Below the pieces are notes generated by a model. That model ran no database searches, was not told the origin of the DNA, and was given only the letters and a program-made list of their open reading frames with translations. Of a stretch of 14,105 nucleotides of DNA, positions 6,315 through 13,533 are shown one piece after another; within the stretch, counting starts at the first letter, position 1, and every line of letters begins with the position of its first letter. The DNA is taken from assembly GCA_003454975.1 (NCBI GenBank), contig DMST01000482.1:1-14105 (forward strand), in the 5' to 3' direction. Origin of the DNA: Cytophagales bacterium. Its GTDB lineage: Bacteria > Bacteroidota > Bacteroidia > Cytophagales > Cyclobacteriaceae. Made by a program: the position numbers and the translations under genes.

Positions 6315-8773
6315 TATTCGTACCTCAATGAATCCACAGGGTTTCGCCGGGTGGCCCTAGCGATAAGGGTACCTACCGTGGCCAACGCTATGAGCAAAAT
6401 GGCTACCACCGGCAAAGCAAATATCCACCAAGTGAGGGTAGATCGATAAGGAAACATCACTAGCCATTGCTGCATGCCCATATAGCTTATTGGGACCGCT
6501 ACCACTCCTGCCGCTACAATCACCGTGAGGTACTGAGAAACCATGGTTTGCCACACGCTCAACGAGCTAGCCCCCAGCACTTTCCGAATGCCCATTTCTT
6601 TGGTCCGTTGCGCTACGGTGTAGGCAGATAGGCCTAACAGACCCAAGATGGCAAGGGCCATAGAAATGAGTGTGAAAAGCGAAATGATTTTGGAGAGATC
6701 TCGGTCAGCTTGGTACTGCGCAGCATACTTTTCATCTAAGAAGGTATAATTGAAGGGCGTGTCCGGAAAAAAGCGTGACCAAAGTCCATCTAGCTGATCA
6801 ATACCTGACTCAATCACCCCCAGTCGGGCCTCGGTATCCGTCTCTTTACCAAAATTGAAGACTACCGAATAGTAATTGCTCCAAGTACTCAGTGCAAACC
6901 CGGTAGGCTCTATTCTCTCGCGCAGCGATTCATTGTGAAAGTCTTTCACAACACCTATTATGGTCAGTTTTGGAAACATGTATCCCCCCTTCAATTCCTG
7001 GCCGATGGCCTCTTCAGCCGAGGTAAATCCTAGTGCGGCGATCCCTCGCTCATTTATAACAAAATCACCCCGGCCAAAGGTATTGTCCGTGGGCTTGAAG
7101 AATCTACCTGCCACTAACTCTAGCTCGTAAGCTTCTGCGAAACTTGCATCACAAGCAATCAGTCCTACTGAACTGGCCTCCTCAGGCTGATCTTGCATCC
7201 GGTGAATGCTAGCATTCCAGCCTATTTCCTCACCCGGTGCAAAACTAGAGGTAGTTACGTGGTCTACCACAGCCAGCTTTTCTACTTCTTCAAGGAACGC
7301 ATTAATGGCATTGGCATTTTCTCCTGAACTGATCACTTTTTGTGGTGGAGCGTCCAGTACTACTTTATTGTCAATAGCTAAGCCCAAATCTTGATTTTGC
7401 ATGTAGGATAACTGGCGGAAGATCACCAGCGAAGCAGTAATCATGGCAATGGAGGCTACAAACTGAAACAGAACCAAACCTTTGCGCAAAGATTGCCCTG
7501 AGGCCCGGGTGGTGAGCTTTCCTTTCAGAACTTGCATAGGACGGTAAGCAGCCATTACCAAAGCAGGATAGGCTCCCGAAAGCAGCGAACCTACCACTAA
7601 GACTACTACTGCCAGCCACCAAAATTGCCACTGGGTAGGCGGTGCTAACTGGGTAAGTCCGGTGAGCTTACGAAAAACTGGCAATGCCAATTGCAAAAAG
7701 GTAAAAGCAAGGATGGCAGCCAGTAGATTCATCAAGAGAGCCTCTGCGGTAAACTGAAACCGAAGCTGGTTCTTAGTAGAACCCATGACTTTGCGTACAC
7801 CCACTTCCCGTGCCCGCTCCATGGCTCGGGCTGTCGATAAATTGATAAAGTTGGTCCACGCTAAGATTAAGATCAGAACCCCAAGAAAGGACAAACCATA
7901 CATGGTGTTTTGCGCTGTGGAATTGAGCCAACCTGTATCCGTCCAATACTGCAGGTTTTCATCCGACAGGCTCAGCACCCTTGCCTCCCAGGTTGCTCCA
8001 TCCTCCAAAAATGCGGCTTCGCGCTGTAAAATTCCTTTCTCTAAGGCAGCTGTAAGTTCGAGATCTGAAATTGGAGAACTAACAAACAACTGAACATTGC
8101 GGTTGCTCCAAGAATCTACAGCGCCCAATCCAAATTCTCCCTTTTCCAAAGAGGGGAAAGATAGCAACACGGTGAAATTAAGGGTGGAATTACCTGGCAA
8201 ATCAGGCAACACTCCTACTAGCTGAAAATCCTGGTCTGTTACATTATTGGAAAGAGATATGGTGCTACCCAATTCCCAATCAGGCCCCAGCAAAGCCTCA
8301 GCGGTCGATTGAGTAAGCATCATATTGAGAGGCTCTTGCATAGCCGCAAAGTTTCCGGCAAGGGGAGTGATACCGAGTACAGCCCCCAGCTCGGCGTCAG
8401 CAAAATACGCCCCAGAAGGCTGCCATGATTTTGTCTTTCCCGCCCAAGCGACCGACAAAGTGTTGTTCTGATAGTCAATGGGCAACATTCTAAATGCTCC
8501 TTCTACTTCAGCCAACTGCACAGCTGATTCCTTCATCACCGAAGGCAGGGCTGGTACCAGTTTGGGTTGCCCGGCACGGTTTTCAACCAAAGAAACGCGA
8601 TAGGTATGTGCCGCATCTTCAAACGAATCATTGAAACTCAGTTCATACTGAGTGTAGTAAAAGATACAGAGGCAAGTGGCGATCCCTAGGGCTAGACCCA
8701 AAAGGTTGATACCACTAAATAATTTCTTCTTCCAGATATTACGGAAGGCAACGATGAAGTAGTTTCTCCACAT
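6314..8773 (-). CDS. MacB/FtsX-type ABC transporter permease
   Basis: An 819-residue inner-membrane permease of the type VII ABC superfamily with two MacB periplasmic domains and two FtsX blocks. About eight membrane helices are visible: 21-40, then 291-312, 341-366, 385-409 and 432-452, then 696-720, 742-764 and 782-806. The large periplasmic parts lie at about 45-285 and 460-690. Each FtsX block has its cytoplasmic coupling signature: REVGVRKVMGS at 322 and KEMGIRKVLGA at 725. The C-terminus NPVDSLRYE is typical of Bacteroidota members. Relatives couple cytoplasmic ATP hydrolysis to mechanical movement of periplasmic proteins or drug/peptide efflux. No ATPase gene, membrane-fusion protein or TolC-like gene is adjacent; solitary permeases of this kind are common in the phylum, so the partner ATPase is probably elsewhere. 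Substrate cannot be inferred. Confidence 0.93.
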   Translation of the reverse strand: MWRNYFIVAFRNIWKKKLFSGINLLGLALGIATCLCIFYYTQYELSFNDSFEDAAHTYRVSLVENRAGQPKLVPALPSVMKESAVQLAEVEGAFRMLPIDYQNNTLSVAWAGKTKSWQPSGAYFADAELGAVLGITPLAGNFAAMQEPLNMMLTQSTAEALLGPDWELGSTISLSNNVTDQDFQLVGVLPDLPGNSTLNFTVLLSFPSLEKGEFGLGAVDSWSNRNVQLFVSSPISDLELTAALEKGILQREAAFLEDGATWEARVLSLSDENLQYWTDTGWLNSTAQNTMYGLSFLGVLILILAWTNFINLSTARAMERAREVGVRKVMGSTKNQLRFQFTAEALLMNLLAAILAFTFLQLALPVFRKLTGLTQLAPPTQWQFWWLAVVVLVVGSLLSGAYPALVMAAYRPMQVLKGKLTTRASGQSLRKGLVLFQFVASIAMITASLVIFRQLSYMQNQDLGLAIDNKVVLDAPPQKVISSGENANAINAFLEEVEKLAVVDHVTTSSFAPGEEIGWNASIHRMQDQPEEASSVGLIACDASFAEAYELELVAGRFFKPTDNTFGRGDFVINERGIAALGFTSAEEAIGQELKGGYMFPKLTIIGVVKDFHNESLRERIEPTGFALSTWSNYYSVVFNFGKETDTEARLGVIESGIDQLDGLWSRFFPDTPFNYTFLDEKYAAQYQADRDLSKIISLFTLISMALAILGLLGLSAYTVAQRTKEMGIRKVLGASSLSVWQTMVSQYLTVIVAAGVVAVPISYMGMQQWLVMFPYRSTLTWWIFALPVVAILLIALATVGTLIARATRRNPVDSLRYE

Positions 8774-8865
8774 GGCTTAAAAAGTTTTTGACCTTGCATA
8801 AAAATAACCCAAAGCTGGACCAGTGGTTTTACACCCCTGTAAATCAATCACTTACCCAAACCACC

Positions 8866-8912
8866 GTTTCAAATCTGTTTCACTCTGAAACATAAGTGTT
8901 CGGTTTCGAACC
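8866..8912. promoter_or_regulatory. Cluster of GTTTC boxes in divergent promoter region
   Basis: The 219-base gap between the divergent permease and kinase genes holds GTTTC at 8866 and 8877 (exactly 11 bases apart), GAAAC at 8887, and GTTTC at 8903. The middle two form the perfect inverted repeat GTTTCACTCTGAAAC (8877-8891; six-base arms, 3-base centre). This looks like an operator for a dimeric regulator. No protein can be assigned to it. Confidence 0.4.
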
Positions 8913-8992
8913 CGCTATCGGCCCTTTTTTCCACTTCAATACCCGAGCACAATCTATATTGCTTACCCAAATTTCAATCCCTCCCCATTATC

Positions 8993-9979
8993 ATGTCAGT
9001 CTTTCCTGTAACCGAATCCACCCTCTCGGCTGAGCATTTGGCGGCCTTCCTCCGCCAGCAATACGGCTTGGGGTCTAATACTACCTGTACGCTATTTCGC
9101 AAGGGAATGAACCATGTATATATGGTTCAAGACGGTGCAACCGGCTATGTATTGAGAATTTATTCACACAATTGGCGGACACCGGTGGAGATTGCCGAGG
9201 AATTGCGCTGGATGATGATGGCGCAAGCGTCAATTTCGGTTCCTAAAGTGATTGAAGATCAGGAAGGGAAATTTCTCCAAGCCTTCCAAGCTCCTGAGGG
9301 GCAACGCTACGGGGTCCTCTTTTCTAAGGCTCCCGGCAAGAAAGATGCTCGTTTTAGCAAGGAAGCAAGCCACAACATTGGCCAGGCCATGGCCAAGCTG
9401 CATCGGCAAGCGGAGGGCATAACGCTGGAACGTACTACTTACAACACCCAAATCCTGCATAAGGATGCTATTGCAGGCATTCGGGAGTTCTTCCCCGAGC
9501 CTACCCCTACACGCTTGTTTATGGACAAGCTGAGCCAGTGGCTGCCTATGGTGTATAGCCAGGTGGATGAAGACCAAGTCCGAAGTGGAGCTGTGCACCT
9601 GGACATCTGGTTTGATAACCTACACATTCACGATGACCAGCAGGTGACCATTTTCGACTTCGATTTTTGTGGCAACGGCTGGTTGGTGCACGATGTATCC
9701 TATTTCCTTTACCAATTATTCTATACGCACCCTGACCCAAAAGCCTACGAGGAAAAGGCCATCGCCTTTCTGGAGGGATATGAAAAACACCTTACCCTAT
9801 CTCCTGCCGAAAGGAATCTGCTTCCCACTGCCTGCCTGTCCATAATGCTGTTTTATCTGCACACTCAGATCCAGACTTTTGACAATTTCTCTAATGTGTT
9901 CATGAGTCATGATCACCTCACCCGCAACATGATGAGCATGCAACGCTGGATGGAGTACCATGAGTTATCTCTTCCCTAA
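8993..9979 (+). CDS. APH/homoserine-kinase-like phosphotransferase
   Basis: A 328-residue cytosolic protein of the aminoglycoside phosphotransferase / choline kinase fold (Pfam APH). The ATP-binding lobe has the strand YVLRIYS with Arg55 at the usual Lys/Arg position, followed by helix EIAEELRWM. The catalytic loop is H202-L-D204-I-W-F-D-N209, the HxDxxxxN Brenner motif with catalytic Asp and metal-binding Asn. The metal-binding segment is IFDFDF, with Asp222 and Asp224 in place of DFG, followed by the DVSYFLYQLF helix typical of the homoserine kinase II / SrkA branch. It should phosphorylate a hydroxyl on a small molecule or a protein Ser/Thr; the substrate is not predictable. Resistance to a drug is not implied. 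The gene is alone and divergent from the permease. The ATG at 8993 gives a sensible N-terminus. Confidence 0.88.
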   Translation: MSVFPVTESTLSAEHLAAFLRQQYGLGSNTTCTLFRKGMNHVYMVQDGATGYVLRIYSHNWRTPVEIAEELRWMMMAQASISVPKVIEDQEGKFLQAFQAPEGQRYGVLFSKAPGKKDARFSKEASHNIGQAMAKLHRQAEGITLERTTYNTQILHKDAIAGIREFFPEPTPTRLFMDKLSQWLPMVYSQVDEDQVRSGAVHLDIWFDNLHIHDDQQVTIFDFDFCGNGWLVHDVSYFLYQLFYTHPDPKAYEEKAIAFLEGYEKHLTLSPAERNLLPTACLSIMLFYLHTQIQTFDNFSNVFMSHDHLTRNMMSMQRWMEYHELSLP

Positions 9980-10080
9980 TTCATTCGAAAACCACGGTAT
10001 CGAACACCCTGGAACGTAGAGGCTGGAAGGCAATTACTACTCCAAGCATCCTCATAATGAATATGCCCTTAGTAACCAAC

Positions 10081-10110
10081 TAAAAAAGGCTGTCCCGTTA
10101 GGAACAGCCT
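10081..10110 (-). terminator. Intrinsic terminator of the lipoprotein gene
   Basis: On the minus strand, AGGCTGT, a short inner loop with two more pairs, and ACAGCCT form a GC-rich stem followed directly by TTTTTT (plus-strand A run 10082-10087). It lies about 125 bases beyond the lipoprotein stop codon. On the plus strand it may also end the kinase transcript, but there the nearest T run (from about 10120) is 9 bases away. Confidence 0.85.
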
Positions 10111-10234
10111 GAAGTAGCATTTTTCTCTGGAAAGGCGAATGACCTGAAACTTAGAGAAGCTAACCAGGGACTGAAGAAGTACCCCTTTAACTCAAGTATT
10201 GACAAGTACCACCAATAATATCACCTAATCTAAA

Positions 10235-11371
10235 CTACCAACTCGCCGTACGAATGCAGGTGAAGCCGGCGTAAAGCGGAGTATAGGCATCTAGAGTAAC
10301 GCTACCGTGTACGGCAGGGGTTGCCAAGTCTACAGTGATAGTAGAGGTAGCCGTAAAACCAGAGCTGAATTCGTTAAGTCCCATTCCGGTAACCCGCAGC
10401 TCATGATTAACCTTGTTATCGCTGGTATTACACCAGAAAAGGAAGCACTTGATCTTTCTGGTCTTGAGCTCAGCATATATCCGTGTATTGGTAGTTTCAT
10501 AGCCCACTACTACGGTACGGTAAGCCCAATACCCATCGTAACAAGGTATGTCACAGTCTTCCGTAGGACCACAATCCACATCAGCTTCATCTTCACAGTA
10601 AGGCTCTACCCAGTACCGCTGACGCTCCGTAACTGGCAGTACCGTATTGGTTACCCTCACATAGGTATCTAATAGAGTAGAGGCGTCTCCTGTGGAACAG
10701 CCTTCTTGTGCCACTACATCATCCCGGTTGGCCAGTCCTTTTTTAGCATCTAACCACGTCACAGAACCTACCAATTCTTGATCACCGTTACCTAACAGTA
10801 CAGCCTTAGCATCGTATTGAGGGCTTAATTGGGTGTGGTAGAAACTTCCGTCCTCGTACCGTAGCAAGGAGCTACCTACGACAACCAGACCTTCGGGATT
10901 TAGCAAATGTACCAACAATTCGTCCTGAAATTTTAAGCTTACCGGCTGATATCCGTCAAATACCACCTTATCCTGGTAGGCAAGAACCAACTGTTGTAAT
11001 GCCTTTTCAGCCTTTGCAATCTCAGCTTCGTGTTTCTCAAGTTCGCTTTCTGGAATTGCCATGAGAGGGGCCATGATAGCCTCTGCTTGAGCCTTTGCTT
11101 TTACGAACACTTGATAAAGAGAAGTAAAATTCTCTGACTCCTGAGCAAACTTTTGTGGCGAAAAGGAGCCTTCCTTCACCGCTTCGATAGCATTTGCCAT
11201 GGCTTGGCCGTCTTCAAACACCAAAACCCCTTCGGGCATTACTAAGGACTCCTCATGGGAGGAAATTTCGGGTTCCAGAGTGTCCATACAAGCGCTTAAA
11301 CTAAGAACGCCAGCTAGCAAGAAAAGACCTGCGATATTTCGCGCTGGAAAAATCAATGATGAATGTTTCAT
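10235..11371 (-). CDS. Lipoprotein with cysteine-rich C-terminal half, function unknown
   Basis: The ATG at 11371 gives 378 residues and a clean lipoprotein signal: basic start, hydrophobic 12-24, lipobox L25-S-A-C28, so the mature protein is lipid-anchored, on either membrane. A longer GTG start at 11431 would put 20 unconvincing residues ahead of the signal and is rejected. Residues 50-80 (VLVFEDGQAMANAI) and 140-175 (QDELLVHLLNPEGLVVVG) recall the layout of several uncharacterised Bacteroidota lipoproteins (DUF4848-like), a weak similarity. Residues 86-132 are Ala/Glu-rich and probably coiled-coil. The C-terminal half holds eight cysteines (225, 259, 267, 273, 277, 309, 314, 372), an even number suited to disulfides, then beta-rich sequence to the end. 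It is divergent from the XRE-membrane regulator, followed by a strong terminator, and so is monocistronic. Function unknown. Confidence 0.85.
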   Translation of the reverse strand: MKHSSLIFPARNIAGLFLLAGVLSLSACMDTLEPEISSHEESLVMPEGVLVFEDGQAMANAIEAVKEGSFSPQKFAQESENFTSLYQVFVKAKAQAEAIMAPLMAIPESELEKHEAEIAKAEKALQQLVLAYQDKVVFDGYQPVSLKFQDELLVHLLNPEGLVVVGSSLLRYEDGSFYHTQLSPQYDAKAVLLGNGDQELVGSVTWLDAKKGLANRDDVVAQEGCSTGDASTLLDTYVRVTNTVLPVTERQRYWVEPYCEDEADVDCGPTEDCDIPCYDGYWAYRTVVVGYETTNTRIYAELKTRKIKCFLFWCNTSDNKVNHELRVTGMGLNEFSSGFTATSTITVDLATPAVHGSVTLDAYTPLYAGFTCIRTASW

Positions 11372-11435
11372 GTGGATATAATTTGGATTGAAAAATTTCA
11401 GTAGGAGTTTGTTGAGGGTAAAAAAATGCACACAT

Positions 11436-11443
11436 CAAATGTA
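11436..11443 (-). promoter_or_regulatory. Bacteroidota -7 element for the lipoprotein gene
   Basis: Minus-strand TACATTTG matches TAnnTTTG exactly. It would give a transcript start near 11431 and a leader of about 60 bases before the ATG at 11371. No TTG sits at -33, so an activator may be needed; an imperfect palindrome lies about 57 bases upstream. Confidence 0.5.
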
Positions 11444-11499
11444 AGCCTACGCACCCACTCCCACACGAAAATCAATGGATATATCTCTTCAATTAATAC

Positions 11500-11523
11500 A
11501 ATGCATTATTTAATTATTGCATT
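11500..11523. promoter_or_regulatory. Imperfect 24-base palindrome (possible operator)
   Basis: The sequence starts AATGCATT and ends TTGCATT; ten of the twelve base pairs about the centre are complementary. The centre is AT-only. The same bases also form a direct repeat of TGCATTAT at 11502 and 11518, 16 bases apart. It lies in the divergent region between the lipoprotein and XRE genes, upstream of the lipoprotein -7 element. AT-rich sequence forms weak palindromes easily, but the GC/CG-containing arms here are exact over six bases. Confidence 0.4.
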
Positions 11524-11539
11524 ATAAATTACCTCCATG

Positions 11540-11568
11540 TTGAAATAGTTACACATTTGCTATTTCAA
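11540..11568. promoter_or_regulatory. Perfect 9-base inverted repeat (possible operator)
   Basis: TTGAAATAG at 11540-11548 and CTATTTCAA at 11560-11568 are exact reverse complements separated by 11 bases, so the arm centres are 20 bases apart, about two DNA turns. The spacer holds CACATTTG (11552-11559), which matches the plus-strand -7 consensus at all but the first base. A dimer bound to both arms would cover it. The site is 185 bases before the XRE gene. Confidence 0.5.
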
Positions 11569-11684
11569 ATAAGTGGACATTCTTCAGTATTTTCATGGCG
11601 GAGAGGGGCAGTACAATAAAGACTCAGGTAGGGCTTCACATAAAATGCCGTCGAGAGATGACAACTATACGGTAGCTAGTTTGC

Positions 11685-11692
11685 TAACTTTG
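11685..11692 (+). promoter_or_regulatory. Bacteroidota -7 element for the XRE gene
   Basis: TAACTTTG matches TAnnTTTG exactly. It predicts a transcript start near 11698 and a leader of about 55 bases. No TTG is found about 20 bases upstream, so the -33 half is missing. Confidence 0.5.
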
Positions 11693-11753
11693 CGTTCAAC
11701 TCTTCCCACCCCTCCCCATCTTGTGGTAAGCCACTGCGGAATGATAGTGTACT

Positions 11754-12332
11754 ATGGAGATCAGCGATAAGGTACTTGAGCTACGCAAAGCACAAGGCAT
11801 GACTCAGCAACAACTTGCTGATAAGTCTGGATTATCGTTACGTACCATCCAAAGGATAGAAAAGGGCGACACCCAACCGTACGGCCACAGTTTACAAGCC
11901 ATTGCCCTGGCTTTCAACCAATCTGTAGAATACCTACAAGGCCATGAGGCCAAGCAATGGGCCCCTTCAGGCGATGCCCTCAAGTGGATGAACCTTTCTG
12001 GCCTGCTGGCCCTGGGTATTCCGTATGCCCAACTCGTATTACCCATTATCATCTACCGTAAGCACCGGTCCAACAGCTTGGTGCAAGCCTACGGGGGTCG
12101 AATTCTTAGTTTCCAGATTCTGTGGTCGCTGGTGGCATACGGCAGTTTGCTGCTAGTGGGCCTCAACCATGCATGGCTGATGGACACTCTTAAGTTACCG
12201 AGAGGAAACTGGATTCTCCGCACCTACTTCATCATGGCCCTGTGGCACATCATCCAAACCCTACGCATGGCCATCCGGCTGCAGGAGCGTCGCTACACCC
12301 AGGTATTTCCCCACACACCCACGCTATTTTAG
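11754..12332 (+). CDS. XRE-family DNA-binding protein with DUF4870-like membrane domain
   Basis: A 192-residue fusion. Residues 5-60 are an XRE/Cro helix-turn-helix: LRKAQGMTQQQLADKSGLS followed by the recognition helix LRTIQRIEKG. Residues 79-173 carry about three membrane helices (80-100, 118-139, 155-173), and the segment around MNLSGLLALGIPYAQLVLP to GGRILSFQILWSL follows the DUF4870 pattern. The DNA-binding domain is therefore held at the cytoplasmic face of the inner membrane. Such HTH-membrane fusions occur in Bacteroidota, but their ligands are unknown. It faces the lipoprotein gene across a region with two inverted repeats, which are candidate binding sites. The aspartyl-protease-like gene follows after 234 bases. 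Confidence 0.88.
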   Translation: MEISDKVLELRKAQGMTQQQLADKSGLSLRTIQRIEKGDTQPYGHSLQAIALAFNQSVEYLQGHEAKQWAPSGDALKWMNLSGLLALGIPYAQLVLPIIIYRKHRSNSLVQAYGGRILSFQILWSLVAYGSLLLVGLNHAWLMDTLKLPRGNWILRTYFIMALWHIIQTLRMAIRLQERRYTQVFPHTPTLF

Positions 12333-12566
12333 TAGCGACCTACTCCCCTACCCAAGCCTAAGGCTGGAAGCATAAAAACCCTCTCCATTCCCTGGAAACG
12401 CAGTTGTCATACAGCTGACGCAAAGGTGTCGTGCTCACTTTTCGTCCCTCCTCCACTTATTGCCCGGGCATTTGGCGGAGAAGGTGTAAAGAATACCTGC
12501 TCCCCTGTACTAATTCCACAATCGGGGGCATCCCACTTGGTAGGTTCCCACCATCCACACGATATC
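12333..12566 (+). other. 234-base gap upstream of the protease-like gene
   Basis: No credible gene is seen. The frame of the downstream gene stays open back to a GTG at 12426, but the translation there is Pro/Ser/His-rich and ahead of a good signal anchor, so it is probably leader. A short inverted repeat AGCCTAAGGCT lies at 12355-12365. No TAnnTTTG element was found, so the gene may depend on readthrough or on a different promoter type. Confidence 0.5.
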
Positions 12567-13514
12567 ATGAAAAAGCTCATCAAATTTATTTTGATTTTTT
12601 TTCTAGTACTGATAGTACTGGGAGGCGCCGGAGGATACTTCTATTTAAAGCGTATGTTCCAAGCACCTCCCAACGAACTCTCGGTAACGGGCACCAACAG
12701 CACAGTGCCTATACATTGGCAGCACCACGGTCACTTTGAGCGTGCCGCCGCTATGGTACCGGTACAGTTGGAGGGGGTACCTCATACCTTCCATATGCAA
12801 CTAGACTACGGGGCCACCTACAGCTATTTTCACTGGCCCACCTTGCAGTCGCTATTGGACCGGTACCCCGATGCCCTAGAGGTGGTAACTCGCCCCCGGG
12901 ATGTACAGCTTCTGCTCGGGGATATTACCATCCAAGCGGACTCCCTTCGCCTCCGTGACTTTGGTATTCCCATAGCGTGGGATTCGGAGGAAATTCCGGT
13001 ACTGGGCACCCTGGGTTCCGACTTGCTAGAACGCTGCCCAATGCTGCTTGACTTTCAGGCATCCCTGTTGCACCTAATACCCCAGGTGCCTGATTCGCTA
13101 GCACAGCATCCAGCCCGAGGCACCTTTCAATTCGAAGAGCGCCGGGTGATGGTTCCGATAATACTGGAAGGCAAGGAACAATCTATGATCTGGGACACGG
13201 GCACTTCTGCTTTTTCCTTGATGACATCCAAAGAACGCTGGCAGGAACTCACCATAGGCACCGACACGGTACAGCCCAAGCCCAGCAATCAGAATAACCG
13301 GATACTATACACGTATACAGCAGCCTCTGAGCAGGTGATAGAGCTCGCTGGCAAGCAATTCCCACTGGGTACCGTCACCTACACCGAAGGCTTCCCTTGG
13401 TACATCGAGATGATGTATCGCTTATCGCCCATGAAAGGACTACTAGGTAATGCTCCCTTTCAAGAGTCAGCCATATTCCTGGATGCCTCCACGGAAACCT
13501 TACTCATCCTTTAA
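12567..13514 (+). CDS. Membrane-anchored two-lobed aspartyl-protease-like protein
   Basis: A 315-residue protein starting at ATG 12567 with MKK and a hydrophobic helix (5-27), probably an uncleaved anchor that leaves the rest in the periplasm. The remainder is two related halves. Half one has MVPVQLEG (63-70), D80-Y-G-A-T84 and GTLGSDLLERCPMLLDF (147-163). Half two has MVPIILEG (195-202), D210-T-G-T-S214 and GLLGNAPFQESAIFLD (291-306). The DTGTS box, and the LG...LD box that closes each half, are hallmarks of retropepsin/pepsin-fold aspartyl proteases. In half one Tyr replaces the usual Thr/Ser, so activity is uncertain although both aspartates remain. Known bacterial relatives are mostly single-lobe. 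A LytTR gene follows 19 bases later, probably in the same operon. A substrate cannot be named. Confidence 0.82.
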   Translation: MKKLIKFILIFFLVLIVLGGAGGYFYLKRMFQAPPNELSVTGTNSTVPIHWQHHGHFERAAAMVPVQLEGVPHTFHMQLDYGATYSYFHWPTLQSLLDRYPDALEVVTRPRDVQLLLGDITIQADSLRLRDFGIPIAWDSEEIPVLGTLGSDLLERCPMLLDFQASLLHLIPQVPDSLAQHPARGTFQFEERRVMVPIILEGKEQSMIWDTGTSAFSLMTSKERWQELTIGTDTVQPKPSNQNNRILYTYTAASEQVIELAGKQFPLGTVTYTEGFPWYIEMMYRLSPMKGLLGNAPFQESAIFLDASTETLLIL

Positions 13515-13533
13515 TCCAAAAACCAGAAAATAC

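Larger units (their letters stand above)
11372..11753. other. 382-base divergent intergenic region
   Basis: Between the lipoprotein and XRE genes there is no credible coding sequence. It contains a -7 element for each direction (11436-11443 minus, 11685-11692 plus), an AT-rich core (about 11490-11570) with two inverted repeats, and a C-rich untranslated stretch just before the XRE start (about 11700-11720). Confidence 0.7.

Noticed and set aside
8993..9979. Reading the APH-family kinase as an antibiotic resistance gene
   Set aside because: The fold is shared with many metabolic kinases and the sequence around the catalytic loop is closer to the homoserine kinase II / SrkA branch; no mobile element is nearby.
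11372..11431. GTG-initiated N-terminal extension of the lipoprotein
   Set aside because: It would bury the lipoprotein signal 20 residues into the protein; the ATG at 11371 gives an ideal signal and lipobox.
12426..12566. GTG-initiated 47-residue extension of the protease-like protein
   Set aside because: The extension is Pro/Ser/His-rich with no domain, and ATG 12567 starts directly at a basic residue pair followed by the membrane anchor.
13450..13533. Upstream ATG for the LytTR gene
   Set aside because: It would overlap the protease-like gene by 65 bases and add residues that are merely the shifted frame of that gene.
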